DNA of 49,758 nucleotides from Desulfobacterales bacterium (GTDB taxonomy: Bacteria; Desulfobacterota; Desulfobacteria; Desulfobacterales; JAFDDL01), in assembly GCA_034003325.1 (NCBI GenBank), contig JAVEYW010000024.1, positions 1 to 49,758 on the forward strand. The letters run 5' to 3'. Of the stretch, positions 13,829 through 23,047 are shown piece after piece. The position numbers and the translations under genes were made by a program. Below the pieces are notes generated by a model. That model was not told the origin of the DNA, did not search any database, and worked only from the letters and a program-made list of their open reading frames with translations. Within the stretch, counting starts at the first letter, position 1. Each line of letters opens with the position of its first letter.

Positions 13829-14155
13829 TCAGGGGCCTCCTTTTTCCAGCGCTTTTTCTATCCCCATCCTGATCAAAAGCCCAAACCCGCCGAGAATAGA
13901 GATAACGATAAACACCGCAACGGCCCCCCCCACCTTCTCACCGCATCGACTTACCTTCGCCATCAGGCCGACCGCTCGTGAAAACCGCTCTATTCCGCAG
14001 CTCAGGTTCCCATTCCCCAGGTCCCGAAGCCGGCCGAAAAGATGCCCCATTTCCGCCTGGGAATCCCCGTTCAACCCGCACAGGCAATCACTTTTCTTTG
14101 AGTTTAAAACGATCGCGATGATCTCGTCTCGCTCCTCTTTGCTTATTGGCATCAT
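13829..14155 (-). CDS. Holin-like membrane protein
   Basis: 108 residues from ATG 14155, overlapping the stop of the muramidase gene (ATGA). One strong transmembrane helix lies near the C-terminus (GGAVAVFIVISILGGFGLLI) and ends in a charged tail. The N-terminal two thirds are soluble with three cysteines. Size, single helix and position next to the endolysin support a holin or holin-like role, but no specific holin family is recognised. Confidence 0.6.
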   Translation of the reverse strand: MMPISKEERDEIIAIVLNSKKSDCLCGLNGDSQAEMGHLFGRLRDLGNGNLSCGIERFSRAVGLMAKVSRCGEKVGGAVAVFIVISILGGFGLLIRMGIEKALEKGGP

Positions 14156-14712
14156 CGGGCCTTTCTCAATAAAGCGTTCAACGCGAATACCCGGCACAAC
14201 CAACCGTTCAAAAACTTCGCCAGTTTCCGGTTTGCCAGCACAATTTCCTGATATCTCCAAATCCGATTCAAAAGAAACTGAGGGATAAATTCGTGATCAT
14301 TTCCAAAAGCAGCCGCCAGAAATACGGTATTGGTCCCCAGAATGCCGTCAATTTTGATCCCGGCGCCAATATCATGAACCGTTTTCTGTAAAATCCGCGT
14401 CGCGCCGGCAGGCCCCATATTCACGGCGGTATCCATCATGGCGATGGCAACCGGCCCAGGGAGCATGGCGAGTCCCATTTTCTCCCAAAATTCCTTTTCA
14501 TAAATCATTTCGGCAGCCGCCGGTGTCATGGCGGCGACATCCTCCGCATCGATGTCGCCGTCGCCATCGATGTCCGCCAGCTCCGGGGCCAGTGACTTTA
14601 AAAACCGGAACGAAATTCCATGATTGGTTACGCCGCCCAAATCAACGGCGTCGTTCACATAGCCGCCCTCTTGCTTCAGGATAAAGTCAAGCGCCACTCG
14701 CAACGGGGTCAT
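14152..14712 (-). CDS. GH108 N-acetylmuramidase endolysin with EF-hand-like loop
   Basis: 186 residues. The start MTPLRVALDFILKQEGGYVN contains the GH108 catalytic Glu (Glu15 in QEGGY), and GGVTNHGIS follows, as in ZliS-type phage endolysins. The C-terminal half matches the predicted peptidoglycan-binding domain of this family (ATRILQKT, then DGILGTNTV). It should cut the glycan backbone in the periplasm. Odd: residues 47-58 read DIDGDGDIDAED, a textbook EF-hand/dockerin calcium loop. It has no Sec signal, so it would need the holin or a SAR-like route. Confidence 0.88.
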   Translation of the reverse strand: MTPLRVALDFILKQEGGYVNDAVDLGGVTNHGISFRFLKSLAPELADIDGDGDIDAEDVAAMTPAAAEMIYEKEFWEKMGLAMLPGPVAIAMMDTAVNMGPAGATRILQKTVHDIGAGIKIDGILGTNTVFLAAAFGNDHEFIPQFLLNRIWRYQEIVLANRKLAKFLNGWLCRVFALNALLRKAR

Positions 14713-14972
14713 TTCTTCTGCAACTCCTCATCTATTAAGCGTATCCACCGAACACGGCTAAACCCTAAATCGATTAGCATCCCCCGCAGCTCCTCACGCG
14801 CGGGGATACGGCCGCTATTGCCAGCGGCATTGGACACCAAGGCGACCCCGTCCCCGCGATCCTCGATCACGCAGGAAAGCGCGTAGGGGTCGTATCGGGT
14901 GGTATCGCGCAGTTCCGGGCCGTATTTAGCTGCCCACGCGGGGTGTTCTAATTTTTCGAGTATCCAGGGCAT
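14709..14972 (-). CDS. Small hypothetical phage protein before the endolysin
   Basis: 87 residues, starting MPWILEKLEHPAWAAKYGPE, with two Trp in the first 13 residues and a predicted mixed fold. No family recognised. Its end overlaps the endolysin start by 4 nt, so the two are translationally coupled. It may be a virion or lysis accessory. Confidence 0.55.
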   Translation of the reverse strand: MPWILEKLEHPAWAAKYGPELRDTTRYDPYALSCVIEDRGDGVALVSNAAGNSGRIPAREELRGMLIDLGFSRVRWIRLIDEELQKK

Positions 14973-14988
14973 CGTGAAAATCCTTAAC

Positions 14989-15162
14989 CTATGTGCATAT
15001 AAACACTACCGGTTGAAGGCTACCTGGGCCGGGTGGTTCCCCTGCGTCAGCCGTCGAAAGGGTAATCGGCTCGCCATCCTTCCAGTCGTCAAGGGAGCCG
15101 TCAGAAGAATCAATTACCGGCTGCCCATCTTTCCATTCTGTAAAATCGTTTTCACCGGCCAT
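14989..15162 (-). CDS. 57-residue protein with repeated WKDGxP motif
   Basis: ATG 15162 follows AGGA seven nt upstream; the stop is TAG at 14989-14991. The product starts MAGENDFTEWKDGQPVIDSS and holds two copies of a short motif, EWKDGQPVI and DWKDGEPIT, about 17 residues apart, then a proline/glycine-rich tail. It exactly fills the gap between the tail-spike gene and the 87-aa gene. No family is recognised; a virion-surface or fibre-tip peptide is possible. Confidence 0.55.
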   Translation of the reverse strand: MAGENDFTEWKDGQPVIDSSDGSLDDWKDGEPITLSTADAGEPPGPGSLQPVVFICT

Positions 15163-15171
15163 GAGAAAATC

Positions 15172-16800
15172 CTATTGTGCGTAGCTGAAATCGTCGATGT
15201 AGACGTTACCGGCTGTCCCGGAGACACCAACCCAAAGATCGAGATATTCACCAACCACCAGAGCAGCGGATGAAACAGTTATTGATTGCTGAGCGTAGCT
15301 CGTTGTCAGGGTTTTGTCGGTATAAGGAACGACCGGCTTGCCGTTCTGGATGGCGTACATTGCGACAAACCCGCTGTAGGAAGCATCAGCTTTCATGTAG
15401 GCGGATAGGGTTATGTTGTTGGCGGCTGAGGTTATTTTTACAGAGCCAATTTTTACAGGGGTGTAAACGTAGCCACCAGCCGCTGGGATATTAATGCAGG
15501 TGCCGCTCCTGGCCTCAGTTGTATCTGATTGATAGATTCTAGTGCCGTTATCATCATCTCTAAAATGTGTTTTATGAACGCCATCAGAATCCAGTTCATA
15601 GGCGCCAGGCAACGATACAGGGCATCCTGTAACATCTGAAATTGCCACATTAGATCCAGAGTTGTTCGAAAATGTGTTTGCGTAAAGATAGGCAAGCGAT
15701 GAAGAGTCTACACTGATGGCGGTCGTGCTATATGAGATGGTTGAATTGCTGATAAAAATTGGGCCTGCGGATGACGCTACAACTCCAACTCCAGTATTAT
15801 TAGAGATGGTGGAATTGCTAATATAAATATATCCAGCGAGAGAAGACTTGATGCCATAAATCGGAGAATTAAAAATGTTCGCGTTTTTGATAATGTTATT
15901 AGAGGTATATGTCATATAAAGATTTCCATATACCGTGGACGAGTTGCACGAGGTATAACAGTATAAATCCTCTATATAATTATTATCTCCGCCGTCAATG
16001 TAAAAGTTTCGCTCTCCAGCCGTGCAGACAACATCTGAAACAATGCTTTGTTTGCCACTCAGATAAAACCCACTACTTAAATTCGCTCCACTTGCATATA
16101 GATCATGGAAATAACCGTAAGAGTAGGTAACATAAAACGAGCCATAGGCGGCACTTGAGTACAAATTCACAGCAATAAAATAACATAACTCAATATAATT
16201 GCTACTTATCCGAATAGTGCCATAGATATCGCTGTTGGTAACCGCCGTGTATCCATCTCGTGTTTCAGTTGATAAATCCCACCCGCCAGAGATCTTCATT
16301 CGGCTGGTTTTTGATGCCCCTTCTTTGACCCCATCCCAGTGAGAATCATCGGTTGCAGCGGGGATAACGTAATAAGCAGAGGTCGTTTCAGAGGTTCCCC
16401 AGTACTGCGCGGATAGCGTAATGGTATCAGTGGTAACGCTGCTTACATGCCACCAGCCCTCGGTTCCGCCGCTTTCGGAGTTTTTACTGATTAGATATCC
16501 ATCGGCGAGAACGCCCGAAAGGTCGGCGCTAGTCGTGATCGAAGCACTCCCATTGGTGAAGGTGAGCGTCCCGGAAAGGGCCGTGATAGCGGACTTGGCA
16601 ACACGAATCTCATCCCCACCGCCGGTCAAAATATCATCTGCTTTTTCGGCTGTCAGGTATGGATTCCCGGCTGTGCCATCTCCTGTGGTATCATTGCCTG
16701 AAACCAGATCGACGTAGGCGACAGCCGCATGGCCACTCGCAGCAAAAGCCAACAGAAATAGAATTGCCATCAAGTATTTTTTCAAGCTGTTTCCCCCCAT
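15172..16800 (-). CDS. Beta-helix (pectate-lyase-like) protein with signal peptide
   Basis: 542 residues. A Sec signal peptide is clear (LKKYLMAILFLLAFAASGHA). Next comes an AYVDLVSGNDTTGDGTAGNP segment typical of right-handed beta-helix/parallel-repeat proteins, then many short repeats (FISNSTISYS, YISNSTISNN), and a C-terminal lectin-like domain ending in VYIDDFSYAQ. It sits in the tail-fibre region, so a receptor-binding spike is likely, but a signal peptide is unusual for a virion protein. ATG 16800 is listed; TTG 16785, with GGGGGG upstream, is an alternative. Confidence 0.7.
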   Translation of the reverse strand: MGGNSLKKYLMAILFLLAFAASGHAAVAYVDLVSGNDTTGDGTAGNPYLTAEKADDILTGGGDEIRVAKSAITALSGTLTFTNGSASITTSADLSGVLADGYLISKNSESGGTEGWWHVSSVTTDTITLSAQYWGTSETTSAYYVIPAATDDSHWDGVKEGASKTSRMKISGGWDLSTETRDGYTAVTNSDIYGTIRISSNYIELCYFIAVNLYSSAAYGSFYVTYSYGYFHDLYASGANLSSGFYLSGKQSIVSDVVCTAGERNFYIDGGDNNYIEDLYCYTSCNSSTVYGNLYMTYTSNNIIKNANIFNSPIYGIKSSLAGYIYISNSTISNNTGVGVVASSAGPIFISNSTISYSTTAISVDSSSLAYLYANTFSNNSGSNVAISDVTGCPVSLPGAYELDSDGVHKTHFRDDDNGTRIYQSDTTEARSGTCINIPAAGGYVYTPVKIGSVKITSAANNITLSAYMKADASYSGFVAMYAIQNGKPVVPYTDKTLTTSYAQQSITVSSAALVVGEYLDLWVGVSGTAGNVYIDDFSYAQ

Positions 16801-16801
16801 G

Positions 16802-17530
16802 TTATCTTGCCCCCCTTATCGCCCAGCCTAAACCGGCCAGCGTCGCATCCGGCGTTGCCGGCGCAACCAGTGTGAATATATCCCCGCTTGATTCATCAAA
16901 AGTCGCGTCAGATGCCGCCGCAAGCGTCGCCACGGTTCCGGCCGCCGCGAAGGTTGCCGTCCCGAACTCGACCCCGTTTTTCTTTAAACTGAACACCGTT
17001 TCAGCAGTGGCCGCCACAGTCGCAACCAGTTTTGATGTGGCCAGCCCGGCCGGGAATGTCACATCGATCGCAAACGGGTGAATCACCAGCACCAGACTCG
17101 CGGTTGGCGAGCCATTGAACGACCCGCCAATGATATAGGGCTGGCTCCCGCCGCCTATGGACGCTATCGCCTCCCGGACGGCTTGCTCTGTCGGGATGGC
17201 GGCATCAGACCCCGGATCCCCAATGGTGGTTACCACGGACAACCCATTTTTGAGCGTTTTTGAGTCGGCGCCATTCCATTGCGGAACGTAATCAGCGGTG
17301 TTGGTTACAGGCCCGAAGACATCGCCATCGCCTATTCCAGATACGATCGAATCGATTTCGTCTTCTGTGTAATACCGGTCGTCATGGGTGTGAGAAGAAT
17401 CCGACTTGCCGGTTATAGCCAGTGCATTTGCCCCAATCGCTGCATCCAATGCAGCCAATGGCGGGTTCATGTCCGCGGCCCGGAACGTCGTGACGTTATC
17501 CTGGTATGGCGTGTGATAATCTGTTGTCAT
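16802..17530 (-). CDS. Tail fibre protein
   Basis: 242 residues. The stretch KSDSSHTHDDRYYTEDEID is a well-known tail-fibre signature (His-Thr-His metal-type repeat near residues 46-50). The C-terminal half is Ala/Thr/Val-rich (LVATVAATAETVFSLKKNGV), a beta-rich knob. It should attach to the tail tip and contact the host surface. It overlaps the upstream 87-aa gene by 4 nt. Confidence 0.8.
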   Translation of the reverse strand: MTTDYHTPYQDNVTTFRAADMNPPLAALDAAIGANALAITGKSDSSHTHDDRYYTEDEIDSIVSGIGDGDVFGPVTNTADYVPQWNGADSKTLKNGLSVVTTIGDPGSDAAIPTEQAVREAIASIGGGSQPYIIGGSFNGSPTASLVLVIHPFAIDVTFPAGLATSKLVATVAATAETVFSLKKNGVEFGTATFAAAGTVATLAAASDATFDESSGDIFTLVAPATPDATLAGLGWAIRGAR

Positions 17531-17790
17531 TTGTTTGCCCCGATGGTGTCGAAAATATTGTTGATAGCCTCTTGATATTGCTGGTTGCCGGCGACTCCCG
17601 GCATTCTCGTGAGCATTCCGGAAATGCGCTTTTTATGCTGTTCCCAATCCATGCGAGCTTGCGCAGCGGTTTTTTCCCGCATGTCCAGTTGGTCCACAAT
17701 CGTTTCGAGCAACCTTGTTTGATACGCCACGGCTTCCCTTATCTCAGCCAATTGGCCCATCATTATGTTATGCCGCCTAAAAATCGTCAT
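17527..17790 (-). CDS. Small coiled-coil tail-region protein
   Basis: 87 residues. The region MGQLAEIREAVAYQTRLLET through EKTAAQARMDWEQHKKRISG is a long amphipathic helix, likely a coiled coil. No known family. It is coupled (4-nt overlaps) to the 490-aa tail protein upstream and to the tail fibre downstream, so it may be a fibre assembly factor or linker. Confidence 0.6.
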   Translation of the reverse strand: MTIFRRHNIMMGQLAEIREAVAYQTRLLETIVDQLDMREKTAAQARMDWEQHKKRISGMLTRMPGVAGNQQYQEAINNIFDTIGANK

Positions 17791-19259
17791 AGATCTTCCA
17801 CCTTCAGCTGGGTCGGAGCCTCGCTCCCCCCGAAATTAATAAATACCGGCTTTTCATATACCTGCCCCTGAATGAAGCAACCACTTATAAAAATCCCAGT
17901 GTTGTCCTGCGTTTCTTTTTGAAGGATATTGATGTGGATATTGGTCACAACGTACTCGTAGCCCTTATTATTCAGTGACAATTGGAACACCGGGTCCGCC
18001 TCTTCCACGTCATACCCGGAGGCTATGCCTGCCGTTGCCGTATCCCGCAGATATTCGAATGAAAACTCAGTATGTGCCTCCGACGATAGCTCAGTTGTCA
18101 AAATACGAGACGGATTAACTAACCCCCTGCTTTGGTCGATGACATGCACGGGGCCAAACGTAGAATTCCCGGACCCATATATCATCTGCCCATTGACCTG
18201 CCACGGTTCGCCATCTGGTCCCCATTCAGGCCAATCATATTGGTTCATGACCTCCACCGTAATCCTGTATTTCGGTGCGGGGCACGGGAAGTGCTTTATC
18301 CAATGGCAATCGGGGTCGCATATCTTTAAATTAATTGGGTTGGTATGAATATACGCGCCAACCCCGTCACCGTCATCATCGCCTCGCGGTTCATAGCCTA
18401 TCGAATCGCATGGCCATTTTGATATGTTTTGATAATTTGTGACCTTAAAATAGGATGGGTATGGATCGATCCAGGGCACATTCAAATCGGAGGTCTCATA
18501 TAACGGCCCGTGTTCAATGCCATACCGCGTATATTCCAGCAGATAGGCCAGCTGGATATGATCCGAAGGAATATCCGGCATAACCGGCGCCGCATGAATG
18601 GTGTAGTCTGGGGTGGATTCACCAACGGTTAACACCGGCCCGTCGACTCCTATCGATAAAACGATATATCCGAATAAAATGTGCCACCCCATGCCGGGGA
18701 ACCCATCTGGCGGAATGATTTGCAAGTCGTCCCCAGCCCATTCGGATGTTTCCCCCATAACGGCAAAATCCCCCATGGTGTGAGAGGATGGGTCTTCCAT
18801 CATCATCGGGTCCACTGTGGCCATCACCTCCGTGCCGGCGTAAGCGTATAATTCCCCGTTGATGCGATAGGTGCCTGGAGAAACGATAAAGCGTGTGCCG
18901 GTCGAATCGATAGTGACTTCCAGCCCGCTGATGATGCCGTCAGACAATGTCGGGTTGACCAAATCGGTGACCGATACGGCGAACGGAATGGCGCGGCCTT
19001 CGCCGGAGATTTCGACGTAGCCCCTGACACCGCCCCGATGCGTGATCCGAACGGCGTTCCCGACCTTCATATAATACGGGAGCGTAAACCAGTTGCGCGG
19101 GTAATGGGCAGTCACGAGCTTGCTTGACCCGTTTATTTTAACCCTTGCCACCTTTGATACCGTATCGATAGCCACCAGCACGGCGTCCCTGGTTTCAGTC
19201 GCGCCCGCTATTTTTTTAGCGACATACCGGTCAACAAATTTTCTGCCGTATTGACGCAT
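17787..19259 (-). CDS. Tail-tip/baseplate protein
   Basis: 490 residues from ATG 19259, which overlaps the previous stop (TAATG) and has GGAGG 5 nt upstream. The early part (DAVLVAIDTVSKVARVKING then GNAVRITHRGGVRGYVEISG) looks like an OB-fold baseplate/spike domain. The rest is beta-rich and aromatic, with a Cys-containing segment (ICDPDCHWIKHFPCP). No precise family is recognised. Its position after the tail hub and before the fibre genes points to a tail-tip structural role. Confidence 0.65.
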   Translation of the reverse strand: MRQYGRKFVDRYVAKKIAGATETRDAVLVAIDTVSKVARVKINGSSKLVTAHYPRNWFTLPYYMKVGNAVRITHRGGVRGYVEISGEGRAIPFAVSVTDLVNPTLSDGIISGLEVTIDSTGTRFIVSPGTYRINGELYAYAGTEVMATVDPMMMEDPSSHTMGDFAVMGETSEWAGDDLQIIPPDGFPGMGWHILFGYIVLSIGVDGPVLTVGESTPDYTIHAAPVMPDIPSDHIQLAYLLEYTRYGIEHGPLYETSDLNVPWIDPYPSYFKVTNYQNISKWPCDSIGYEPRGDDDGDGVGAYIHTNPINLKICDPDCHWIKHFPCPAPKYRITVEVMNQYDWPEWGPDGEPWQVNGQMIYGSGNSTFGPVHVIDQSRGLVNPSRILTTELSSEAHTEFSFEYLRDTATAGIASGYDVEEADPVFQLSLNNKGYEYVVTNIHINILQKETQDNTGIFISGCFIQGQVYEKPVFINFGGSEAPTQLKVEDL

Positions 19260-22200
19260 TACAGCCTCCACATCGTGACGGTGTCCGTGAACCCGCCGTC
19301 ACCACCGTCATTTGAATCCGGTTTCAAATAGGATCGCGTCAACCCGGTAGCAAACCCGCGGATCGGCTGGCCTGTGTACGGATGGGATAGACTGACTATA
19401 TCTCCGATTTCATCCTGTAAATGGGCCGTTTTTACAACCTTGACCGTGTTTCGTTGCGCCCGGGCAATGCCAAGCTCAAAGGCGGCCACCATTAAGCAAT
19501 GCCCTACCTCGTAGCAAAACGGATCATCGATACTTTCGGTTACTATCTGCCCGTTCATCTCTTGTTGCTTTTCGACATCATCAGCCTTGCCCGATATTTG
19601 CTGCTTCTCATAACCAACAGGGGATGCCCAGACGGTGTAATGATACATCGCCACGGAAGACAGCGTTTCAAATAGCGCGGAACACGCCGTTGATGTCATG
19701 GCGATGTAAATCCCGCAATTTCGGCTACCATCACATGTCATAGCCATGGTGGCTGTCCCTACCAGCAATGCAATCTCACCGATCACATAACCGATCAGGC
19801 TCGGCATCTCGGTCTTAACCTCGCACCATTGGTGCAGATCGTCCTCGCCCACGATGCCCTCGCTGCCATATCCTGAGAACAAGCCCATGAACGGCCCGTA
19901 ATCCTTTACGCTCTGATGGACTTCCAGCCGCGGATTCAGGCACGTCCTTGATTTGTCCTCGGAGTACCAAACCTTGACCTTGTTCTCGCCACCCCACCAG
20001 CCAAGAGTCCCGTTGAGGGTTTTGATTGCTTCGGCCTCATAGAGGACCTCTATATTGTCATGGCTCTCGCCATTCACGACCACCTGATTGACGAAATTCG
20101 AATAATTATCCTCCGGCGAAAACTCGATGATCACGGCCTGCGGGTAGATATTATCGGTTTCTGCGCGAGATAAATCAATCCGCCGAAAGGTGACCTTGTT
20201 GCTGGTATCCACGCAGGCAAAATACCCGAAATGGTCGCACAAACTTTTCACGATGTCCGCAAAGCTTTGATCCACCCATTGAATGAAGCATTCGTGCTCA
20301 TTGGCAAACGCCGGGACATCGTAGCCGGAGGCCGTCAGCCCGCAATGATCCTGAAGTAAATCAATCAGAATATTATCCGGCATCGCCGAAGAATAATCTT
20401 CTGTCGCCACGATATTCATGTGCTCCCACACTGTGCGCTGGTCTTCCGCGGTAACGGAAATAACGGGCGCCGACCCTTTCACATAAGAAACCCGGTTTTC
20501 GGTGACGATAAACAGCCCTTGAGATTGCCAGTAAGGCACGCCACCGATCGTTTCACCGAAACTGATATCGATCACGCGGCCTTTTTTGACGGCATTAGAC
20601 AGCGTGGATAATGCATTTTGTGGGTCGAAGAGATGGCCGTCTGCCAGGGAGAATGTTAACCTGTTCGGGCCCGTGATGTCCCAGGTAATGTCGATAGGGG
20701 TTCCGGACACCAGCCGTGATGTCAGATCGGGCGATTGCGTCTCTGAGTCCCACATAACGGATCGCTTGGTTATCCTTCGGTTTGTCCATACCGCCCATAG
20801 GCTGTCCGTTTCATCGTAGACCACGGATGCATCGTAATCATACGAATTCAGCGTCAGCACGGCCGGTTCCGCTGAAAACGAATACGTGTTCCCTTCCACC
20901 AGCGCGCCGGTGTAATATTTACTCTGTTGAAAAGCGCCGGTCTCATTGAAGGCCGCCACGTAGGACTTGGTCTGATAGCCGGTCGTCCAATATGCGCCTG
21001 CGAAGATAGTCTGGTCGGTTGGGTTGTAAGCGACACTGCGAAAACCGAGTAACCCGCCGTTTGCTATCCCCGGAACGGTCTCCTCGTTATAATACGTCCA
21101 TTCGTAAGTTTGTGGATCAAACGTGACAACGCCAAATTCAGTTGTGGTGGCGATCAATATTTTACCGTCCGGGCCGACTGTCTTGCCATTCAGGGCATAA
21201 CTGTCGAGGGAGGCATAAGTCGGCCGGTGATAAGAAACGCTTTGAGCCGCGATATTGATATCCATTAAGCCGCGCCGGTCTTCCTGGCCATAATTCTCGC
21301 AATAGTCAAACGATCCGTACAGATGCCCGTTGGCATAACATAGCCTTCTGATCCCGCATTTATGGAAAGAAGAGTTTGTAATATAATTCATGGAGAAGAT
21401 CAGTTGACCGGTAGATAGCTGGATTACCCATAGCCCGCCATGGTATTGTTCGTTGCCTACCGCAAGGGAATTATGCGCCGCCACGAACAGGAGATCGTCA
21501 TCCGGAGAAACCAGGAAATTATTATCGTCGCCTTGAGTTATGACCAGCCTTGTCGCCTGATAACCGATTTTCCATACCTCAGTGAAACTGGCAAGATTTG
21601 TTATAGGATCGACATTCTCAGCAAGATCAATCGATCCGACGATGATCGTCGCGCAATAAGCCGAGCTGTAAGCCAATAGAAGGTATAACCGGCGGTCGCT
21701 CGCCACCACCTGGGCTGCGATTACGGGGCAGCTATGATTTATATCATACGCACACCCCACCGACATTTGCGCATTCATGTTCGGGTCAAGGCCGTAGGTG
21801 ATACTTTCATTCAAGCTATATTGCACAATGGTATCGGCCTCGGCATTGTACACAGCGAAATGAAATCCGCCGCTGATCCCGAAGCAGAGAAACTGCCCAT
21901 CGCTACGCCATTTATCACTCAAAATATTGTTGGCGGTATAAATATCGCTGAACGCTGGCACGGTGTGGTTCGTAACCGCTTTTTGAATCGTCCAGGTCGC
22001 GATATCAATGGTTAATAGGCCCACAATATGTTTGGTGCCCGAGCTATTGTAAGAATTGAGCACATGCAGCAATCCAGTAGCCGGGTCATAATGCATTTCT
22101 GTGGGGTATAAATCGTCATAAATGACTTCGCCGCCGCTGGCCGCCAGATACCCGACCGAATCCGCATCAATAAACCTGACCGTCTCCTCCTCGGTGTAGG

Positions 22201-23047
22201 CCAATATGATGTCCCAGTCGCTTTTTTCGGCGATACTGGGGTATTTCGCATCCTGCGCCAGGTTGGTATAATTCGTGACCTGATCCCCGGCTGCCCAGGT
22301 GACACCGTTATCGTTCGACAAAAAGGTGAAGATGTTGGTAATGATCTGGCCGTTCTCGTTTTCGAAACTCGCGTATTCAATGGCCAGCACCAGCGCCCCG
22401 GTGGATGCCTGATACAGGCACGGGTTCAGCTTTTCGCGATCATCCGCCAGCCCGGGCAGCGAGAAATAGGAGATGGCCCCCCAGGCCAGAAAATCAGCGG
22501 ATGCATAACTGCCGATACTCCAGACGCCGGTGCTCTCGTTTAAAATGCCAATGGCAGCCATATAGGTGCCGTTGGCCAGTTTCACGACCGTGCCGCCCGA
22601 GATGGTATAGCTGGTGCTCCAATCCTGTATGGTAGATAGCGCCGTTACGACCGCGCCCGCGGGGGTAATGACCATTCTCCGGATCAGGCCATTTGGCACG
22701 TCCACCAGGATCACGCCGATGTTGCCGTTTGGCAGCTCGACCATGCAGGGGATAAACTCGCTTGAAACGCCGTCATAAATCACCACCGGCTGCGTAAACT
22801 GCAATTTATCCGCGTCGGACCGCATGAAATAAACCCGGTCATACTGCGGCTCGCTATAAAGGATCGCCAGTGAATCATCCGAGAGCCGGATCATGTTCGG
22901 CGCCACTTCGTTTTCCGCGAAATTAGGGTTAAAAATACTTCCGTCAAATGGCAGCTCAGGCAAATAGGTCGATGAGCTCATTTTGACGATGGGTAGGCGT
23001 TCCATACTGTTCTGCGCAGATAATAATGCCGGGTCCAGTGTGATCAT
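19259..23047 (-). CDS. Tail hub protein with sialidase-like propeller
   Basis: 1262 residues from ATG 23047 (GGAGATAAG upstream, ATGA overlap with the previous gene). The first ~700 residues show propeller-like repeats, including a perfect Asp-box SNDNGVTW (244-251) as in sialidase/BNR folds. About two thirds along, a tail-hub domain begins (KKGRVIDISFGETIGGVPYW then GLFIVTENRVSYVKG), like Siphovirus Gp37/gpD-type hub proteins. The C-terminal part has small hydrophobic segments. It likely binds a host glycan and anchors the tail tip. Confidence 0.75.
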   Translation of the reverse strand: MITLDPALLSAQNSMERLPIVKMSSSTYLPELPFDGSIFNPNFAENEVAPNMIRLSDDSLAILYSEPQYDRVYFMRSDADKLQFTQPVVIYDGVSSEFIPCMVELPNGNIGVILVDVPNGLIRRMVITPAGAVVTALSTIQDWSTSYTISGGTVVKLANGTYMAAIGILNESTGVWSIGSYASADFLAWGAISYFSLPGLADDREKLNPCLYQASTGALVLAIEYASFENENGQIITNIFTFLSNDNGVTWAAGDQVTNYTNLAQDAKYPSIAEKSDWDIILAYTEEETVRFIDADSVGYLAASGGEVIYDDLYPTEMHYDPATGLLHVLNSYNSSGTKHIVGLLTIDIATWTIQKAVTNHTVPAFSDIYTANNILSDKWRSDGQFLCFGISGGFHFAVYNAEADTIVQYSLNESITYGLDPNMNAQMSVGCAYDINHSCPVIAAQVVASDRRLYLLLAYSSAYCATIIVGSIDLAENVDPITNLASFTEVWKIGYQATRLVITQGDDNNFLVSPDDDLLFVAAHNSLAVGNEQYHGGLWVIQLSTGQLIFSMNYITNSSFHKCGIRRLCYANGHLYGSFDYCENYGQEDRRGLMDINIAAQSVSYHRPTYASLDSYALNGKTVGPDGKILIATTTEFGVVTFDPQTYEWTYYNEETVPGIANGGLLGFRSVAYNPTDQTIFAGAYWTTGYQTKSYVAAFNETGAFQQSKYYTGALVEGNTYSFSAEPAVLTLNSYDYDASVVYDETDSLWAVWTNRRITKRSVMWDSETQSPDLTSRLVSGTPIDITWDITGPNRLTFSLADGHLFDPQNALSTLSNAVKKGRVIDISFGETIGGVPYWQSQGLFIVTENRVSYVKGSAPVISVTAEDQRTVWEHMNIVATEDYSSAMPDNILIDLLQDHCGLTASGYDVPAFANEHECFIQWVDQSFADIVKSLCDHFGYFACVDTSNKVTFRRIDLSRAETDNIYPQAVIIEFSPEDNYSNFVNQVVVNGESHDNIEVLYEAEAIKTLNGTLGWWGGENKVKVWYSEDKSRTCLNPRLEVHQSVKDYGPFMGLFSGYGSEGIVGEDDLHQWCEVKTEMPSLIGYVIGEIALLVGTATMAMTCDGSRNCGIYIAMTSTACSALFETLSSVAMYHYTVWASPVGYEKQQISGKADDVEKQQEMNGQIVTESIDDPFCYEVGHCLMVAAFELGIARAQRNTVKVVKTAHLQDEIGDIVSLSHPYTGQPIRGFATGLTRSYLKPDSNDGGDGGFTDTVTMWRL

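Noticed and set aside
15172..19259. Diversity-generating retroelement in the tail-fibre region
   Set aside because: No reverse transcriptase gene and no template/variable repeat pair were found.
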